Assembly: GCA_021847645.1 (NCBI GenBank)
Contig: JAJZQG010000004.1
Coordinates: 20,705 to 84,704 of the forward strand
Length of the DNA stretch: 64,000 nucleotides
Direction: 5' to 3'
Source: Myxococcales bacterium
GTDB taxonomy: Bacteria > Myxococcota_A > Polyangia > Polyangiales > Polyangiaceae
The notes under the pieces were generated by a model. The model did not search any database, was not told where the DNA came from, and worked only from the letters and a program-made list of their open reading frames with translations. A program made the position numbers and the translations under genes. This document shows positions 41,960 through 50,684 of this stretch, in pieces. Every line of letters starts with the position of its first letter. The stretch's first letter is position 1.

Positions 41960-42415
41960 TTGAGCGCCGAGAGCGGGGGCGAAGCGCGGTCAGGGCCGGA
42001 CCGAAGAGTGCTCGTCGTCGACGACGACCCGTCGGTGCGAAGCGTCATCTGCCGCATTCTCAGCCGTGCGGGAACGTCGGTGACTGCCGCATCCGACGGA
42101 CACGAAGCCATCGATGCGCTGTCCGCGGGTCCTTTCGACGTCGTGCTGACGGACGCTTTCATGCCGGGCATGGGCGGCATCGCATTGCTTCGCGCGCTTC
42201 GCGAGCGAGACCAAGATGTCGCCGTCCTGCTTGTCACCGGTTCGGAGGAGACTGGCCTGAAGGACCAAGCTCTCGGCCTGGGAGTCTTCGCGTGCCTCGA
42301 AAAGCCTCTCCGAGCCAGGGATCTGGTGGCCGCAGTCGACCGCGCGGCGGAGAGCACTCGACTCGCGAGGCAAACGCGCAGGGCGACGCATGCGAGTGGC
42401 CCCGATCGAAGGTAG
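41960..42415 (+). CDS. Stand-alone response-regulator receiver protein
   Basis: 151 residues starting at TTG, with AAGGAG 8 bases upstream. RVLVVDDDPSVRSV gives the acidic pair, VVLTDAFMPGMGG the phosphoacceptor Asp, LLVTGS the Thr switch and CLEKPL the Lys. No output domain. Divergent from kinase B by 300 bases. Downstream lies a decayed winged-helix paralogue, so the receiver may have lost its original neighbour. Confidence 0.83.
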   Translation: MSAESGGEARSGPDRRVLVVDDDPSVRSVICRILSRAGTSVTAASDGHEAIDALSAGPFDVVLTDAFMPGMGGIALLRALRERDQDVAVLLVTGSEETGLKDQALGLGVFACLEKPLRARDLVAAVDRAAESTRLARQTRRATHASGPDRR

Positions 42416-42419
42416 AGGT

Positions 42420-42640
42420 CGCCGTCGAGGCGCCGGGTCGATACGGCGCTACGTTCGAGGACAGCGGACTGGCGAAAGCGTGACGCGCTCGGCGGCTTCC
42501 GTGGCAGTGGGCCGCCCGCGACCACGCCGACGCCGCCGAAAGGATGCTCTCGGATGACCCCGACGACCGGGGCGCGGCGCGGCATGGCGACGTGCGTCGT
42601 GCGCGCCTTGAGTCGACTCACGTCGATGCGCTCGGGCTAG
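42420..42640 (+). pseudogene. Decayed fourth copy of the winged-helix-like regulator
   Basis: Conceptual pieces in different frames match paralogue 2: APGRYGATFEDSGLA (compare GRYGATFEDSTVA), then DHAD/AAERMLSDDPDDRGAA and VRRARLESTHVDALG (compare ARLEATHVEALG). Stops and frameshifts interrupt it, and the shared C-terminal module is missing. It ends where the convergent gene at 42637 ends. Confidence 0.65.
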
Positions 42641-43440
42641 GAAACCAACCGCACGAACTCCTCGGCGCGCTTCATCAGCACCTCGAGCAGTTCGACCGCC
42701 TCGGCCAGGGCCTCGTCGTCCATGGTCGAGATCTCCTCCTTGCGGAAGACGAGCCGCCCCGTGTCTGGGTCGCGGAGGCTGCGCACGCAAAGCCGGAGCG
42801 CGGCAAGCGGTGCCGGCGTCGGGGGACGCCCACGGCCGCTCTTATTGCGCTCGCGGTCCTTGCGCACGATCTCGCGGACCTTCTGGACCGACAAGTTGGC
42901 CTCGACGGCCTTGGCGGCGACTTGCTCGACTTTCTCCGGCACGCGTAGCTTCAACAACTCGACGCGGTGGCTCGGCGGCAGCTCGAGGAACTTGGCCCCC
43001 TTGGGCAGCTGCCGCGAGAGCACGGCGATCTGCAGGGCATTCACGAGGAACGTGCGCCGAACGGGCAGCTCCATCGTGCCGCACCGCTGCTCGAGCAACC
43101 TGATGGACGCGTGCTTGGCGTGGCTTGCCGAGCGGTACAGCGCGGGGTTGTCGTCATAGAATTCGCGCAGCAGGTATTCGCCGACCTCAGCCATCCCGTG
43201 CGCTACGGTCCGCGCCAGTATCGCCCGGATATCTCCGGCGGCCCGAGCGACCAGCGACTTGTCTTCCTGCCGCGCGCACGACGGGAGCTTGAGCTCCGCA
43301 GTGGTGACCCCGCCGCGCTCCGTGGCGCCATCGGCCTCGGCAGCCGGCGTATTGACAGTGCGCCCGCAGAGCGGATGCGCCTCGGATCCTGGCACCGTGA
43401 CGAGCGCCAGGCTGCTCTTCGAATGGGCGTTGCGGCTCAT
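42637..43440 (-). CDS. Hypothetical protein with ParB/KorB-like central segment
   Basis: 267 residues. GGAGG 7 bases before the ATG at 43440 supports the start. The central helical part (FLELPPSHRVELLKLRVPEK, VEQVAAKAVEANLSVQKVRE, IVRKDRERNKSGRGRPP) resembles the HTH and following region of ParB-like proteins in spacing only; the N-terminal nuclease/CTPase box is absent. A negatively charged C-terminal helix pair follows (MDDEALAEAVELLEVLMKRA). DNA-binding is inferred from the basic SGRGRPP stretch. Confidence 0.5.
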   Translation of the reverse strand: MSRNAHSKSSLALVTVPGSEAHPLCGRTVNTPAAEADGATERGGVTTAELKLPSCARQEDKSLVARAAGDIRAILARTVAHGMAEVGEYLLREFYDDNPALYRSASHAKHASIRLLEQRCGTMELPVRRTFLVNALQIAVLSRQLPKGAKFLELPPSHRVELLKLRVPEKVEQVAAKAVEANLSVQKVREIVRKDRERNKSGRGRPPTPAPLAALRLCVRSLRDPDTGRLVFRKEEISTMDDEALAEAVELLEVLMKRAEEFVRLVS

Positions 43441-44143
43441 TGGTGCGCCTCCAGGGGCGACTTGCACGGCAGCATCGAGTACCTCCCACGGGCCACGGCT
43501 AGAACCGCGACCCAATCGTGTGTGCCAGTGTCGTTTGATGCGCAATTCGCGTTCCCAGACTGCGGTGATCGGTGTCCCGGCTGGCGGGCACCTCTCGGAA
43601 GTACAGCAGAACGCATCGTCCAAGAATTGGGCGCTGAGGGTCGTACGAGCCGCGGGGCACGTCTGCCTGGAGCAGCGACCCATAGGCTTCCATCCTCGCG
43701 TATGGCGGGTGATGACGAGGAACCGGGGCCCGTGTCTCGGAACTGGGACGCCGAGGGCGTGCTTGCGGTTCCGTGGAGCGGGAGCGTCCGAGTCCGCCGG
43801 GCGACAGCACTCGCGCGACGAGCCTTGTTCAGGCGTGGGGCCCGACCATGCGCAAGCAGCGCCTGCCCCGTGGGGGGCTGGTACCCGATCTGACCATGGT
43901 GAAGGGATCGGAACACGGTGCTCCCGGCCACAAGCAGGCATCATGCCATCGGCGCCGAGACATCGGCCACGCCGCGTTTTCCGGAGCGTTCTCTCGCTTG
44001 GATCTCATCGGCGTCGGGGCACTTCCGTCCCACGGGTGCGATCGCTCGCCGGAGAGTGTCCCGGCATCGGGACGCTTCTGGACGCCGTCGAGCTGATGTA
44101 TGAAGCGGCTCGACGCGCTCGGGTGCGCGTCGTCGGGCTGGCA
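43441..44143. other. Long divergent intergenic region
   Basis: About 700 bases between the ParB-like gene and the sigma-54 activator. It must hold both promoters. No protein-like frame is convincing, and I could not identify a -24/-12 or -35/-10 pair by eye. Confidence 0.4.
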
Positions 44144-45529
44144 ATGGGCACTCGCGGCAACGCACGGTCATTCCGCATCCTCGTGGTCGATGACACGGCC
44201 ATGGTCACGCGCATGCTCACGACCCTCTTTCGTCAGGCGGGGTGGACGACCGAGTGCGCGGAGACGCTTCATGGGGCGCTGGCTGCGCTGCGCGGGGACA
44301 GTTTCGACCTGGTCGTGCTCGATATGGTGCTGTCCGATGCCTCAGGTGCCGAGGGAGTCACAGAAGTCCGCCGCGCGGCCCCATCCACGCCAATCGTGAT
44401 GCTCACCGGCCATGCATCGATTGCCTCGGCGGTGGCCTGTATCAAGGCCGGCGCCGTGGACTTCGTGCAGAAGCCGATCGATGACAGAGAGGCGTTTGTG
44501 CGCCTGGTGGGGCTCCATCTCGCGCGAGGCGCGCGGGCTGCCGACCAGCAGGGCACCGGTCCTGTCATCGTCCGCGGCTCGGCGGTCATGCAGGCCATGC
44601 TCGATGATGCCGACCGTTTCGCCGCGCAGAGCTTTCCGGTGCTCATCCTGGGCGAGACCGGGACGGGCAAGGAGCTCGTTGCGCGGCGCATTCACGCTCG
44701 GAGCCAGCGAAGCCAGCTGCCGATGCTGGCCGTCAACTGCGCATCGTTGTCCGGCACGCTGGCCGACAGTGTGCTGTTCGGGCACGTCCGAGGCGCGTTC
44801 ACCGGAGCGACACGCGACCACGCGGGCCTATTCGAGCAGGCAAACGGCGCGACGCTCCTTCTCGACGAGGTCGGCGAGCTTCCGGCAGCCGAGCAGGCCA
44901 AGCTGCTGCGCGTTCTGGATGACGGCATCGTGCGCCGGATTGGCGCGTCCTCCGAGCGCAGGGTCGACGTGCGGATCATCGCCGCCACCAACTGCGAGCC
45001 GCACGAGGCGGTCCGCAGGGGGACATTTCGTCGAGATCTGCTGCATAGGCTATCGGTTGCGGCGCTGGAGGTGCCGCCGCTGCGCGACCGGTTGGCGGAT
45101 ATTCCCCTTCTCGTCGAGCACACGCTTCGGCACGCCGCTGATGGCGGCAGCGGACCTCGCGCCGTTTCGCAAGATGTGCTGCGCGCCTTCGAGCGCTACG
45201 CCTGGCCCGGCAATGTGCGGGAGCTTATCAACGTGCTTCTCTCGGCGTCCGCGCGGTGCAAACAGGAACGGATCGAGCTCGGCGACCTGCTAGCCGCCGT
45301 TGCCGCGCAGGCGCTGTCCGGTTCGAGGGACGAGCCCCCCGGTCCGACCTTCCGCGAGTACGAGCGCCTGGCTCTTCTGCACGCCCTTGAGAAGACCCGG
45401 GGCAACGTCGTGCAGGCTGCGCGCGTTCTCGGCGTGTCGCGATCGGCGCTCTACAGGAGGATGGCCCGTCTCGGCGTCAAGGGAGAGGTGCAACCGCAGA
45501 GCGGGCTGGACGACGAGGACACCGATTGA
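44144..45529 (+). CDS. NtrC-family sigma-54 activator (receiver, AAA+, Fis HTH)
   Basis: 461 residues. Receiver: RILVVDDTAM, phosphoacceptor D60 in LVVLDMVLSD, FVQKPI. AAA+: Walker A GETGTGKE, GAFTGA loop in RGAFTGATRD (contacts sigma-54), Walker B LLLDEVGELP, arginine region RFRR-type DLLHRL. C-terminal Fis HTH: VVQAARVLGVSRSALYRRMA. The ATG at 44144 directly precedes the receiver; 44097 is an alternative. Next on the strand is a XylR_N/V4R sensor protein. The cognate kinase is not obvious. Confidence 0.9.
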   Translation: MGTRGNARSFRILVVDDTAMVTRMLTTLFRQAGWTTECAETLHGALAALRGDSFDLVVLDMVLSDASGAEGVTEVRRAAPSTPIVMLTGHASIASAVACIKAGAVDFVQKPIDDREAFVRLVGLHLARGARAADQQGTGPVIVRGSAVMQAMLDDADRFAAQSFPVLILGETGTGKELVARRIHARSQRSQLPMLAVNCASLSGTLADSVLFGHVRGAFTGATRDHAGLFEQANGATLLLDEVGELPAAEQAKLLRVLDDGIVRRIGASSERRVDVRIIAATNCEPHEAVRRGTFRRDLLHRLSVAALEVPPLRDRLADIPLLVEHTLRHAADGGSGPRAVSQDVLRAFERYAWPGNVRELINVLLSASARCKQERIELGDLLAAVAAQALSGSRDEPPGPTFREYERLALLHALEKTRGNVVQAARVLGVSRSALYRRMARLGVKGEVQPQSGLDDEDTD

Positions 45530-45995
45530 CATGCCCACCAGCGGTGCTCGCGCGTCGCGGACCACGACCCGCACGCACCGCAAGCCAGCGCGCCGCCTTG
45601 CCTTGGGGATCTCGTGCCCAGGACACCCCGGGCCTCTTCTCATATTCGCGACGGCAGCCCCGGGACGAGTGGTCGCGATCGTCGCGTGTCGACGCTGTCC
45701 TAACGCATCCCCCAGGGCGTCCGTGGGGGGCGCCGATCGCCATCTCGCGCGTCAGCACGGGAGGTCTCGCCCCGTCGTCGGCTACGACTGGCGGGGTGCC
45801 CCCCCCTCACGCGATGGCCCGGGAACTCCTTGGTGCCAGCACATCGAAGCCCGCCATGCCGTCGACCGGACGGACCGCCGCTTGCCTTCTCTCGCGCCGA
45901 GCGCAGGGCGTTTGGGCGCCGTCGCGCCTTGCTGGCAATAAGCACGCGCGATATCGTACGGGCTTGGGCGTATGGCGCCAGGCTAGGAGGGTGGC
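45530..45995. other. Intergenic stretch, nothing recognised
   Basis: About 465 bases between the sigma-54 activator and the XylR_N/V4R gene. It presumably holds the promoter of the latter; no clear -24/-12 (GG-N10-GC) element could be fixed. Confidence 0.4.
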
Positions 45996-46643
45996 ATGCT
46001 GAAGAGCGTCAAGGTTCCTCCCGCGTTCGTACCGCTTTTTGAGAAGGCGGAGGCGTACGTGGAGAAGCTGTTTTCCGAACTCGAGAGACGCCCCGATCGG
46101 GGTACGGTGCGAGTGGGGGGCCAGCGCTACGTGCTGGTGAGGTGCGAGAGCCTCTACCTGAACTGGTTCGAAGCGATGGCGAATTCCTTCGGCGAGGACC
46201 AGGCGCGCGAGTTCTTGTACAACACGGCTCGCGAGATCGGCCGGAGCGACTCGGCCGACTTCTCCGCCCGCCGCGGTGTGTCCGACGGGGTCGAGAGGCT
46301 CTCGTCGGGACCGGTGCACTTCGCCCACGCGGGGTGGGCTTTCGTCGAGTTGCTGGACGACTGCGCACCCGCGATGGATCAGTCCTTCTATCTGCACTAC
46401 TACCACCCGAACACCTTCGAGTCCGAGACGCTCTCGAGCAAGGGCAGGAGAGTCGAGTCTCCCGCATGCTTCTTCAGCGCGGGCTACTCCGCCGGATGGT
46501 GCAGCGATGCTTTCAAGGTCGAAGTCCACGCGCGCGAGATCCGATGCGTCGCCAGGGGTGACGAGCACTGCGAGTTCGTGATGGCGCCGGCCAGCAGGCT
46601 CGACGAGTGCGTGCGCCGCGCCAATGCCAAGGGCGCCGCGTAG
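45996..46643 (+). CDS. Stand-alone XylR_N/V4R sensor protein
   Basis: 215 residues. The N-terminal ~110 residues (VLVRCESLYLNWFEAMANSF, AREIGRSDSADFSARRG) match the XylR N-terminal activator domain. The C-terminal V4R part ends with VHAREIRCVARGDEHCEFVM, with the Cys pair that can bind zinc or a small hydrophobic ligand. In XylR and DmpR this sensor is fused to an AAA+ sigma-54 activator; here it is separate, downstream of an NtrC-type gene. TAGGAGGG before the ATG supports the start. Confidence 0.78.
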   Translation: MLKSVKVPPAFVPLFEKAEAYVEKLFSELERRPDRGTVRVGGQRYVLVRCESLYLNWFEAMANSFGEDQAREFLYNTAREIGRSDSADFSARRGVSDGVERLSSGPVHFAHAGWAFVELLDDCAPAMDQSFYLHYYHPNTFESETLSSKGRRVESPACFFSAGYSAGWCSDAFKVEVHAREIRCVARGDEHCEFVMAPASRLDECVRRANAKGAA

Positions 46644-46677
46644 GGCAGATGCCAATCATGCTGGAAAGGTCGCATCC

Positions 46678-47214
46678 GTGGGCCTGAAGCAAGGAGCTGC
46701 GGGGCTCAAGCTGCCGCCGGGCGTCAAGCTGAGCCCGTTCGGGCTCAAGGTCTTCGCTGTGCTCGGGGCCCACACGTCGTTCGCTTGGCCGATCATCAAG
46801 ACACAATGCGCCAAGGTCGGCGTGGACCCAGCGACGATGACTGCACGAGACCTCGGCGAGATCATCGGCAGCATCTCCGCCGCATTGGAGCAGTGGACCA
46901 ACCCGCAAGAGGTGCAACTCGCCGTGCGCGAGCTGCGCGCGCTGTGCACCCAGAATGTTGAGCTCCCGGCGGACGCGATGCTGAGCGACGTGGGGCTCGA
47001 GGTGTTCGACGTCCTGAAGCGGTACAGCGTGTTCGCGTGGCCGGTCATCAAGACGGTATGCGGCAGGCACGGTGTCAACCCGGCGGGCCTCGCGCGCTCC
47101 GACCTCGCTGCACTGATCACACCGTTGTGCAAGGCGCTGGAGAGCTGGACGTCGCCAGAAAAGGCGGAGCTGGCTCGGCACGAACTGGAGGGGTTGCTCC
47201 ACCGGCCGGGCTGA
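46678..47214 (+). CDS. Protein of two tandem copies of a ~70-residue domain
   Basis: 178 residues from GTG 46678 with AAAGG 8 bases upstream. The halves align: LSPFGLKVFAVLGAHTSFAW, PIIKTQCAKVGVDP and LSDVGLEVFDVLKRYSVFAW, PVIKTVCGRHGVNP. Each continues into a helical stretch (IIGSISAALEQWTNPQEVQL; LITPLCKALESWTSPEKAEL). It is a clear internal duplication of an all-helical domain with conserved FAWP[IV]IKT-x-C. I do not know the family. It follows the XylR_N/V4R gene by 34 bases, probably in one transcript. Confidence 0.6.
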   Translation: MGLKQGAAGLKLPPGVKLSPFGLKVFAVLGAHTSFAWPIIKTQCAKVGVDPATMTARDLGEIIGSISAALEQWTNPQEVQLAVRELRALCTQNVELPADAMLSDVGLEVFDVLKRYSVFAWPVIKTVCGRHGVNPAGLARSDLAALITPLCKALESWTSPEKAELARHELEGLLHRPG

Positions 47215-47578
47215 ACGATTGGCGCGCCGATGGTGACGCTGTTGCTTCCGGGCGGTCCCTGGCGCGATCGTGGGTGACGAAGTCGTCAAGGCAAGCTGCG
47301 CGACCGCGCGGTGCGACCGCGGCCTACGGGCGTCCTTTCGCTGGGCAGTAGGGGACGATCGCCGGCCCACTGCCGGTATCGGCGCCAGGCGGGCGCACGC
47401 CGGCCATGACGCGAGCGCGACTGGGCTATGCCGCACTCCGCATGCGCTCAGACGGACCGACGCACGACGGAGTGGGATGGCTTTGGACCTGCTCGACCGG
47501 TGGGTTGACCGCATTTCGCTGCCGCGGTGACCGTCCCGAACTTCTGCGTGTGTAACGGGTTCCCCAACAGCCACGCCA
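47215..47578. other. Intergenic stretch, nothing recognised
   Basis: About 360 bases between convergent genes. No T-tailed hairpin or repeat found. Confidence 0.4.
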
Positions 47579-48028
47579 TCACGAGTCGGTGCCCGCCCCG
47601 ACGGCGCGGTTGAGCACGATGGCCAGTTCTTCGGGCGCGAACGGCTTTCGCAGGAACGCTAGCGCGCCCTCGCGCAGGCCTGCTTCGACGCGATCGTTTC
47701 GGCCGGAGCCGGAGACGAGCACGACCCTGACGGCTTGGTTGACTGCCCTGAGGGCCCGGAAGGCGTCGAGCCCGTCCATTCCGGGCATCCTCATGTCCAT
47801 GAGGACGAGGTCGAATGGGATCGGCGCGTCGCAGTACATCGAGACCGCCTCCTCGCCGCTTTCCGCCTCGAGCACGTCCCATCCCTCCGCGTGTAGAAGC
47901 AAGCCCGTCGTCGCCCTGACCGCCGCGTTGTCGTCAACCAAGAGCAAGAGTCGCCGCGCTTCGACGGAATCGGTCGCCCCGCTACGGCGCAATCCGCGCC
48001 GCTCTCGAACACCCGGAAGCTTGTTCAT
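47579..48028 (-). CDS. Stand-alone response-regulator receiver protein
   Basis: 149 residues. LLLLVDDNAAVRA, phosphoacceptor in LVLMDMRMPGMDG, VLVSGSG and FLRKPFAPEEL. It resembles the receiver at 33423 (both read ..REGALAFLRKPF / ..RQGALAFLRKPF near the Lys), so they are probably paralogues. AGGTG lies 4 bases before the ATG at 48028. No kinase gene is adjacent. Confidence 0.85.
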   Translation of the reverse strand: MNKLPGVRERRGLRRSGATDSVEARRLLLLVDDNAAVRATTGLLLHAEGWDVLEAESGEEAVSMYCDAPIPFDLVLMDMRMPGMDGLDAFRALRAVNQAVRVVLVSGSGRNDRVEAGLREGALAFLRKPFAPEELAIVLNRAVGAGTDS

Positions 48029-48034
48029 GCCCAC

Positions 48035-48472
48035 CTGCCTTCGCCCGCCGCCATGGCGCCGAGTCGGATCCTACCAAGGTGGTCAACCGAACGACGTTTG
48101 ACCACCTTCAGCGCGAGACGGTTGCCTACCACTTTATCCAAACACGGGGAATGGAGAACAAGCGACGGACTGCCCTTCAGTGGGGACGTGTTCCGAGGAG
48201 AGACCTCGCGTTCGCGCAGCGATCCGCGGTCGGGTCGTGTCGCTGCCCGCCGGGGAATAGGTTCGCATCCGCGCGCCGGGCGCGGGAGCTCAACCGCCGC
48301 CGTTCCGGAAACGTCCCAAGGTGACCATACGGAATACGGAGAGGAGACGTGTCTCCGTTCCCTCTCCTAACCTCTCGATTACATGCGAACTTCCAAATGA
48401 GTTCCGACGTCCGAACTCATTGGGCGCGGCATCGAGCCGGTCATCCGGGCGGACGGTCCTCGGCTTCGGGCA
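48035..48472. other. Intergenic stretch with a strong inverted repeat
   Basis: About 440 bases. GGAGAC-GT-GTCTCC is a short palindrome at 48343-48356, and a larger stem-loop lies at 48396-48421. No protein-like frame is convincing. Confidence 0.4.
48396..48421 (-). terminator. Stem-loop downstream of the HTH-receiver gene
   Basis: AATGAGTTC (48396-48404) and GAACTCATT (48413-48421) form a 9-bp stem with an 8-base loop, extended by CC/GG. It begins 51 bases past the stop of the minus-strand HTH-receiver gene. No T-run follows, so termination would be factor-dependent, or the element may be an operator. Confidence 0.45.
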
Positions 48473-49042
48473 TCAGCCCAAGCCGGTCAGCGCCTCAAGC
48501 GCTTCTCGGAGTTCGCCTACGGCACCCTTGGTCACGAACGCCGCGGCACCGGCCCCGATCGCGGCCTCCCGCAGATCCTCGTGGCTCGAGTAGACGATGG
48601 TGCGGATGTGGGCGGTGGCGTCCGATGCCGCGAGCCGATCGAGGAACCGCACGCCGTCGATCCCGGGCATCCCGATGTCGAGTATCAGGGCATCGGGCTG
48701 CGCGGCCCCGACCGCGACCAACGCGTCGAGCGGGTCGCCGAACAGGGATAGGTCGAAGCGGCGGGCGAGGACGCGACGTAGCGCGGCCAGCGCGTTCGGG
48801 TCTTCCTCCACGGCGATGATCTTGGGCCTGCCGGTGCTGATGGCCTCGGGGATCGGGTAGCCGAACCGGCGCAAGAATTCGACGATGTCGGCTCGCCTGA
48901 AACGCAGGTGCCTGCCCTTCGTGCGGAAGTGGCGGATGTTGCCGCGATCGGCCCAATTGTGGATGGTCTTCAGGTCCACCTGGCAGAAGTGGGCCATGTC
49001 GCTCGCGGTGAACAACTCGAGGCTGAAAGGAGGCTCGGGCAT
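48473..49042 (-). CDS. MerR/excisionase-type HTH fused to a receiver domain
   Basis: 189 residues. The N-terminal HTH (LFTASDMAHFCQVDLKTIHN, RHFRTKGRHLRFRRADIVEF) is of the MerR/Xis DNA-binding type. The C-terminal receiver has IIAVEEDPNALAAL, phosphoacceptor Asp in LILDIGMPGIDG and FVTKGAV. The order HTH first, receiver last is the reverse of common response regulators. AAGGA precedes the ATG at 49042. It probably binds DNA under phosphorylation control. Confidence 0.78.
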   Translation of the reverse strand: MPEPPFSLELFTASDMAHFCQVDLKTIHNWADRGNIRHFRTKGRHLRFRRADIVEFLRRFGYPIPEAISTGRPKIIAVEEDPNALAALRRVLARRFDLSLFGDPLDALVAVGAAQPDALILDIGMPGIDGVRFLDRLAASDATAHIRTIVYSSHEDLREAAIGAGAAAFVTKGAVGELREALEALTGLG

Positions 49043-49342
49043 CTGGTGGGTCCTTGAGTCTGTGCGGGTGCACGGTACCAAGTCTCAGCAGGACGGGCGA
49101 GAAATCGACCGTGGCACGGTGAGACAGGTCGACGTGATGGCTCCGCCGACCAGTCGCACGCTCGATCGGGCGGATTCGCCAACAGGCACCCCAGTCGTTC
49201 TGACGCAATTTACTGCAGGAAAGAAAGGTATGTACATTCCTGCGGGTGGGAGATAGATAGACTCCTCCACTCCCGAGGCGCCCTCTGCAGTTGCTCCTCG
49301 TCAACCAAGGGCGACCACGAACACACACGAAATGAGGTGGCG
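49043..49342. promoter_or_regulatory. Divergent intergenic region with inverted repeat
   Basis: GCAGGAA (49215-49221) and TTCCTGC (49237-49243) are a perfect 7-bp inverted repeat with a 15-base AT-rich spacer, about 100 bases before the signal-peptide protein gene. It may be an operator or a leader hairpin. Confidence 0.4.
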
Positions 49343-50299
49343 ATGTCGCTCATGGGAAAGACCCATCCTATTGCGGTAGTGGCAGTCTCGGTCAGTCTAC
49401 TGAGTGCGGGTCGGGTCAGGGCGGATCCGCCCCCGATTCCGCCCGCCACTCCGGCCCCAGCGGTGAGGGCTGATGACCAGAGCGCACCTGTCGCGCTTGA
49501 CGCCAGAGTAGTCCAGGCGCAGGCGAAGGCGGAGGTGGCAAAGGCACAGGCCGAGAAGGCTGTTGCAGAAGAGAAAGCCACGGCCGAAAAAGAGCAGCGG
49601 ACGGCTGCTCAGCAGCAACTCGACGATGCTCGCGCAGGCAAACTCATCCGATACGGCGTGACGGCGGGCCTCTCTATTGTGGCTCAGACAGGGTCGCCGG
49701 CCGACGGCACTGGCGGTGCCAGGCAGCGCAGCTTCGACCTCACCACCATGCCTTACCTTGTGTTGGCGCCGGCCTATTGGTTCAAGAAGGACCAGGCGGC
49801 GACCTACTGTGCGTCGAGCTACGTAGATGCCGACGAAGCTGCCGCCCTCGCCGCAGCATTCGAACGCGCGAAGAAGATTGCCCGCCTCGGTCTCGACCGA
49901 CGGACGCAACTTGATCTCGAAAGCGACAACAAGGAGACGAGGGACGCGGCGGAAGCCAAGCTAGACAGTGCCGCGCGGGAGTTGTTTGACCCCCGAACTC
50001 GCCCAACGTGCTGGCCGACGCGCTTCGGTGTGTATGTCGGCAGGCCCGCTGACTTCACCTCGAATGTGCGAGTAGCCGCTGGCGCGCCTGAGTCGAAGCA
50101 GACCGTTTCGCCCACGGTCTCGGCAGGATTGGCCTTCATCCCGAACGCCTACATCACCGTCCTTGTCGGCGCTTCGCATGAGCGCATTACTGTGCCGGCC
50201 GATTCCGCAAGCGGAACTCCAGAAGTACAGCGTCGCTTCGTCGCGTTCACGATCGGCCTGGGTGGCAACTTGGACCTGTTGGGCGCCATCTTCAACTAG
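49343..50299 (+). CDS. Exported protein with coiled coil, outer-membrane-like C-terminus
   Basis: 318 residues. A Sec signal peptide (IAVVAVSVSLLSAGRVRA), a Pro-rich stretch, an Ala/Lys/Gln coiled coil (AQAKAEVAKAQAEKAVAEEK) and a beta-rich C-terminal half (GVTAGLSIVAQTG, SPTVSAGLAFIPNAYITVLV, AFTIGLGGNLDLLGAIF) ending in a hydrophobic Phe-x, as outer-membrane beta proteins do. AGGTGG precedes the ATG. Likely a periplasmic or outer-membrane structural protein; function unknown. Confidence 0.6.
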   Translation: MSLMGKTHPIAVVAVSVSLLSAGRVRADPPPIPPATPAPAVRADDQSAPVALDARVVQAQAKAEVAKAQAEKAVAEEKATAEKEQRTAAQQQLDDARAGKLIRYGVTAGLSIVAQTGSPADGTGGARQRSFDLTTMPYLVLAPAYWFKKDQAATYCASSYVDADEAAALAAAFERAKKIARLGLDRRTQLDLESDNKETRDAAEAKLDSAARELFDPRTRPTCWPTRFGVYVGRPADFTSNVRVAAGAPESKQTVSPTVSAGLAFIPNAYITVLVGASHERITVPADSASGTPEVQRRFVAFTIGLGGNLDLLGAIFN

Positions 50300-50684
50300 G
50301 TTCAACGAGGACCGGCGCCCGTTCCTACGAGGCGTTTTGGGGCGGTGTCGCGGTCTGGTCGAGCGTTGGGCAACGCGCCTGAGTGAGCTGAGAGAGTCAG
50401 GCTCGCGTCACGTAGATGCACCCGTAGGCGGCACCTCGCGGGGAATCCTGCGCGATACCGTGGCGTTTCGTCGCCCATGATCCGACACGGACGCGCCGAC
50501 GCGCGCTGGCGACTTCGTCCAATGCGGGTTGGCCGCAAACTCGGCGCGGCGCTCATCTCTCCATCTCGATGATCCACCCGATGGGGCGCCAACGAGGGAC
50601 GGCCCCATGGACAATCAGAAGTCGACCCACCGCGCCTTGACCGGCGCGGCTTTCGTTCCATCCGAGGACGGCGACGCGAGGCCG
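50300..50684. other. Intergenic stretch before the MopE-repeat gene
   Basis: About 385 bases. The downstream frame is open from 50529, so part of this may be coding if the ATG at 50607 is used. No terminator seen. Confidence 0.4.
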
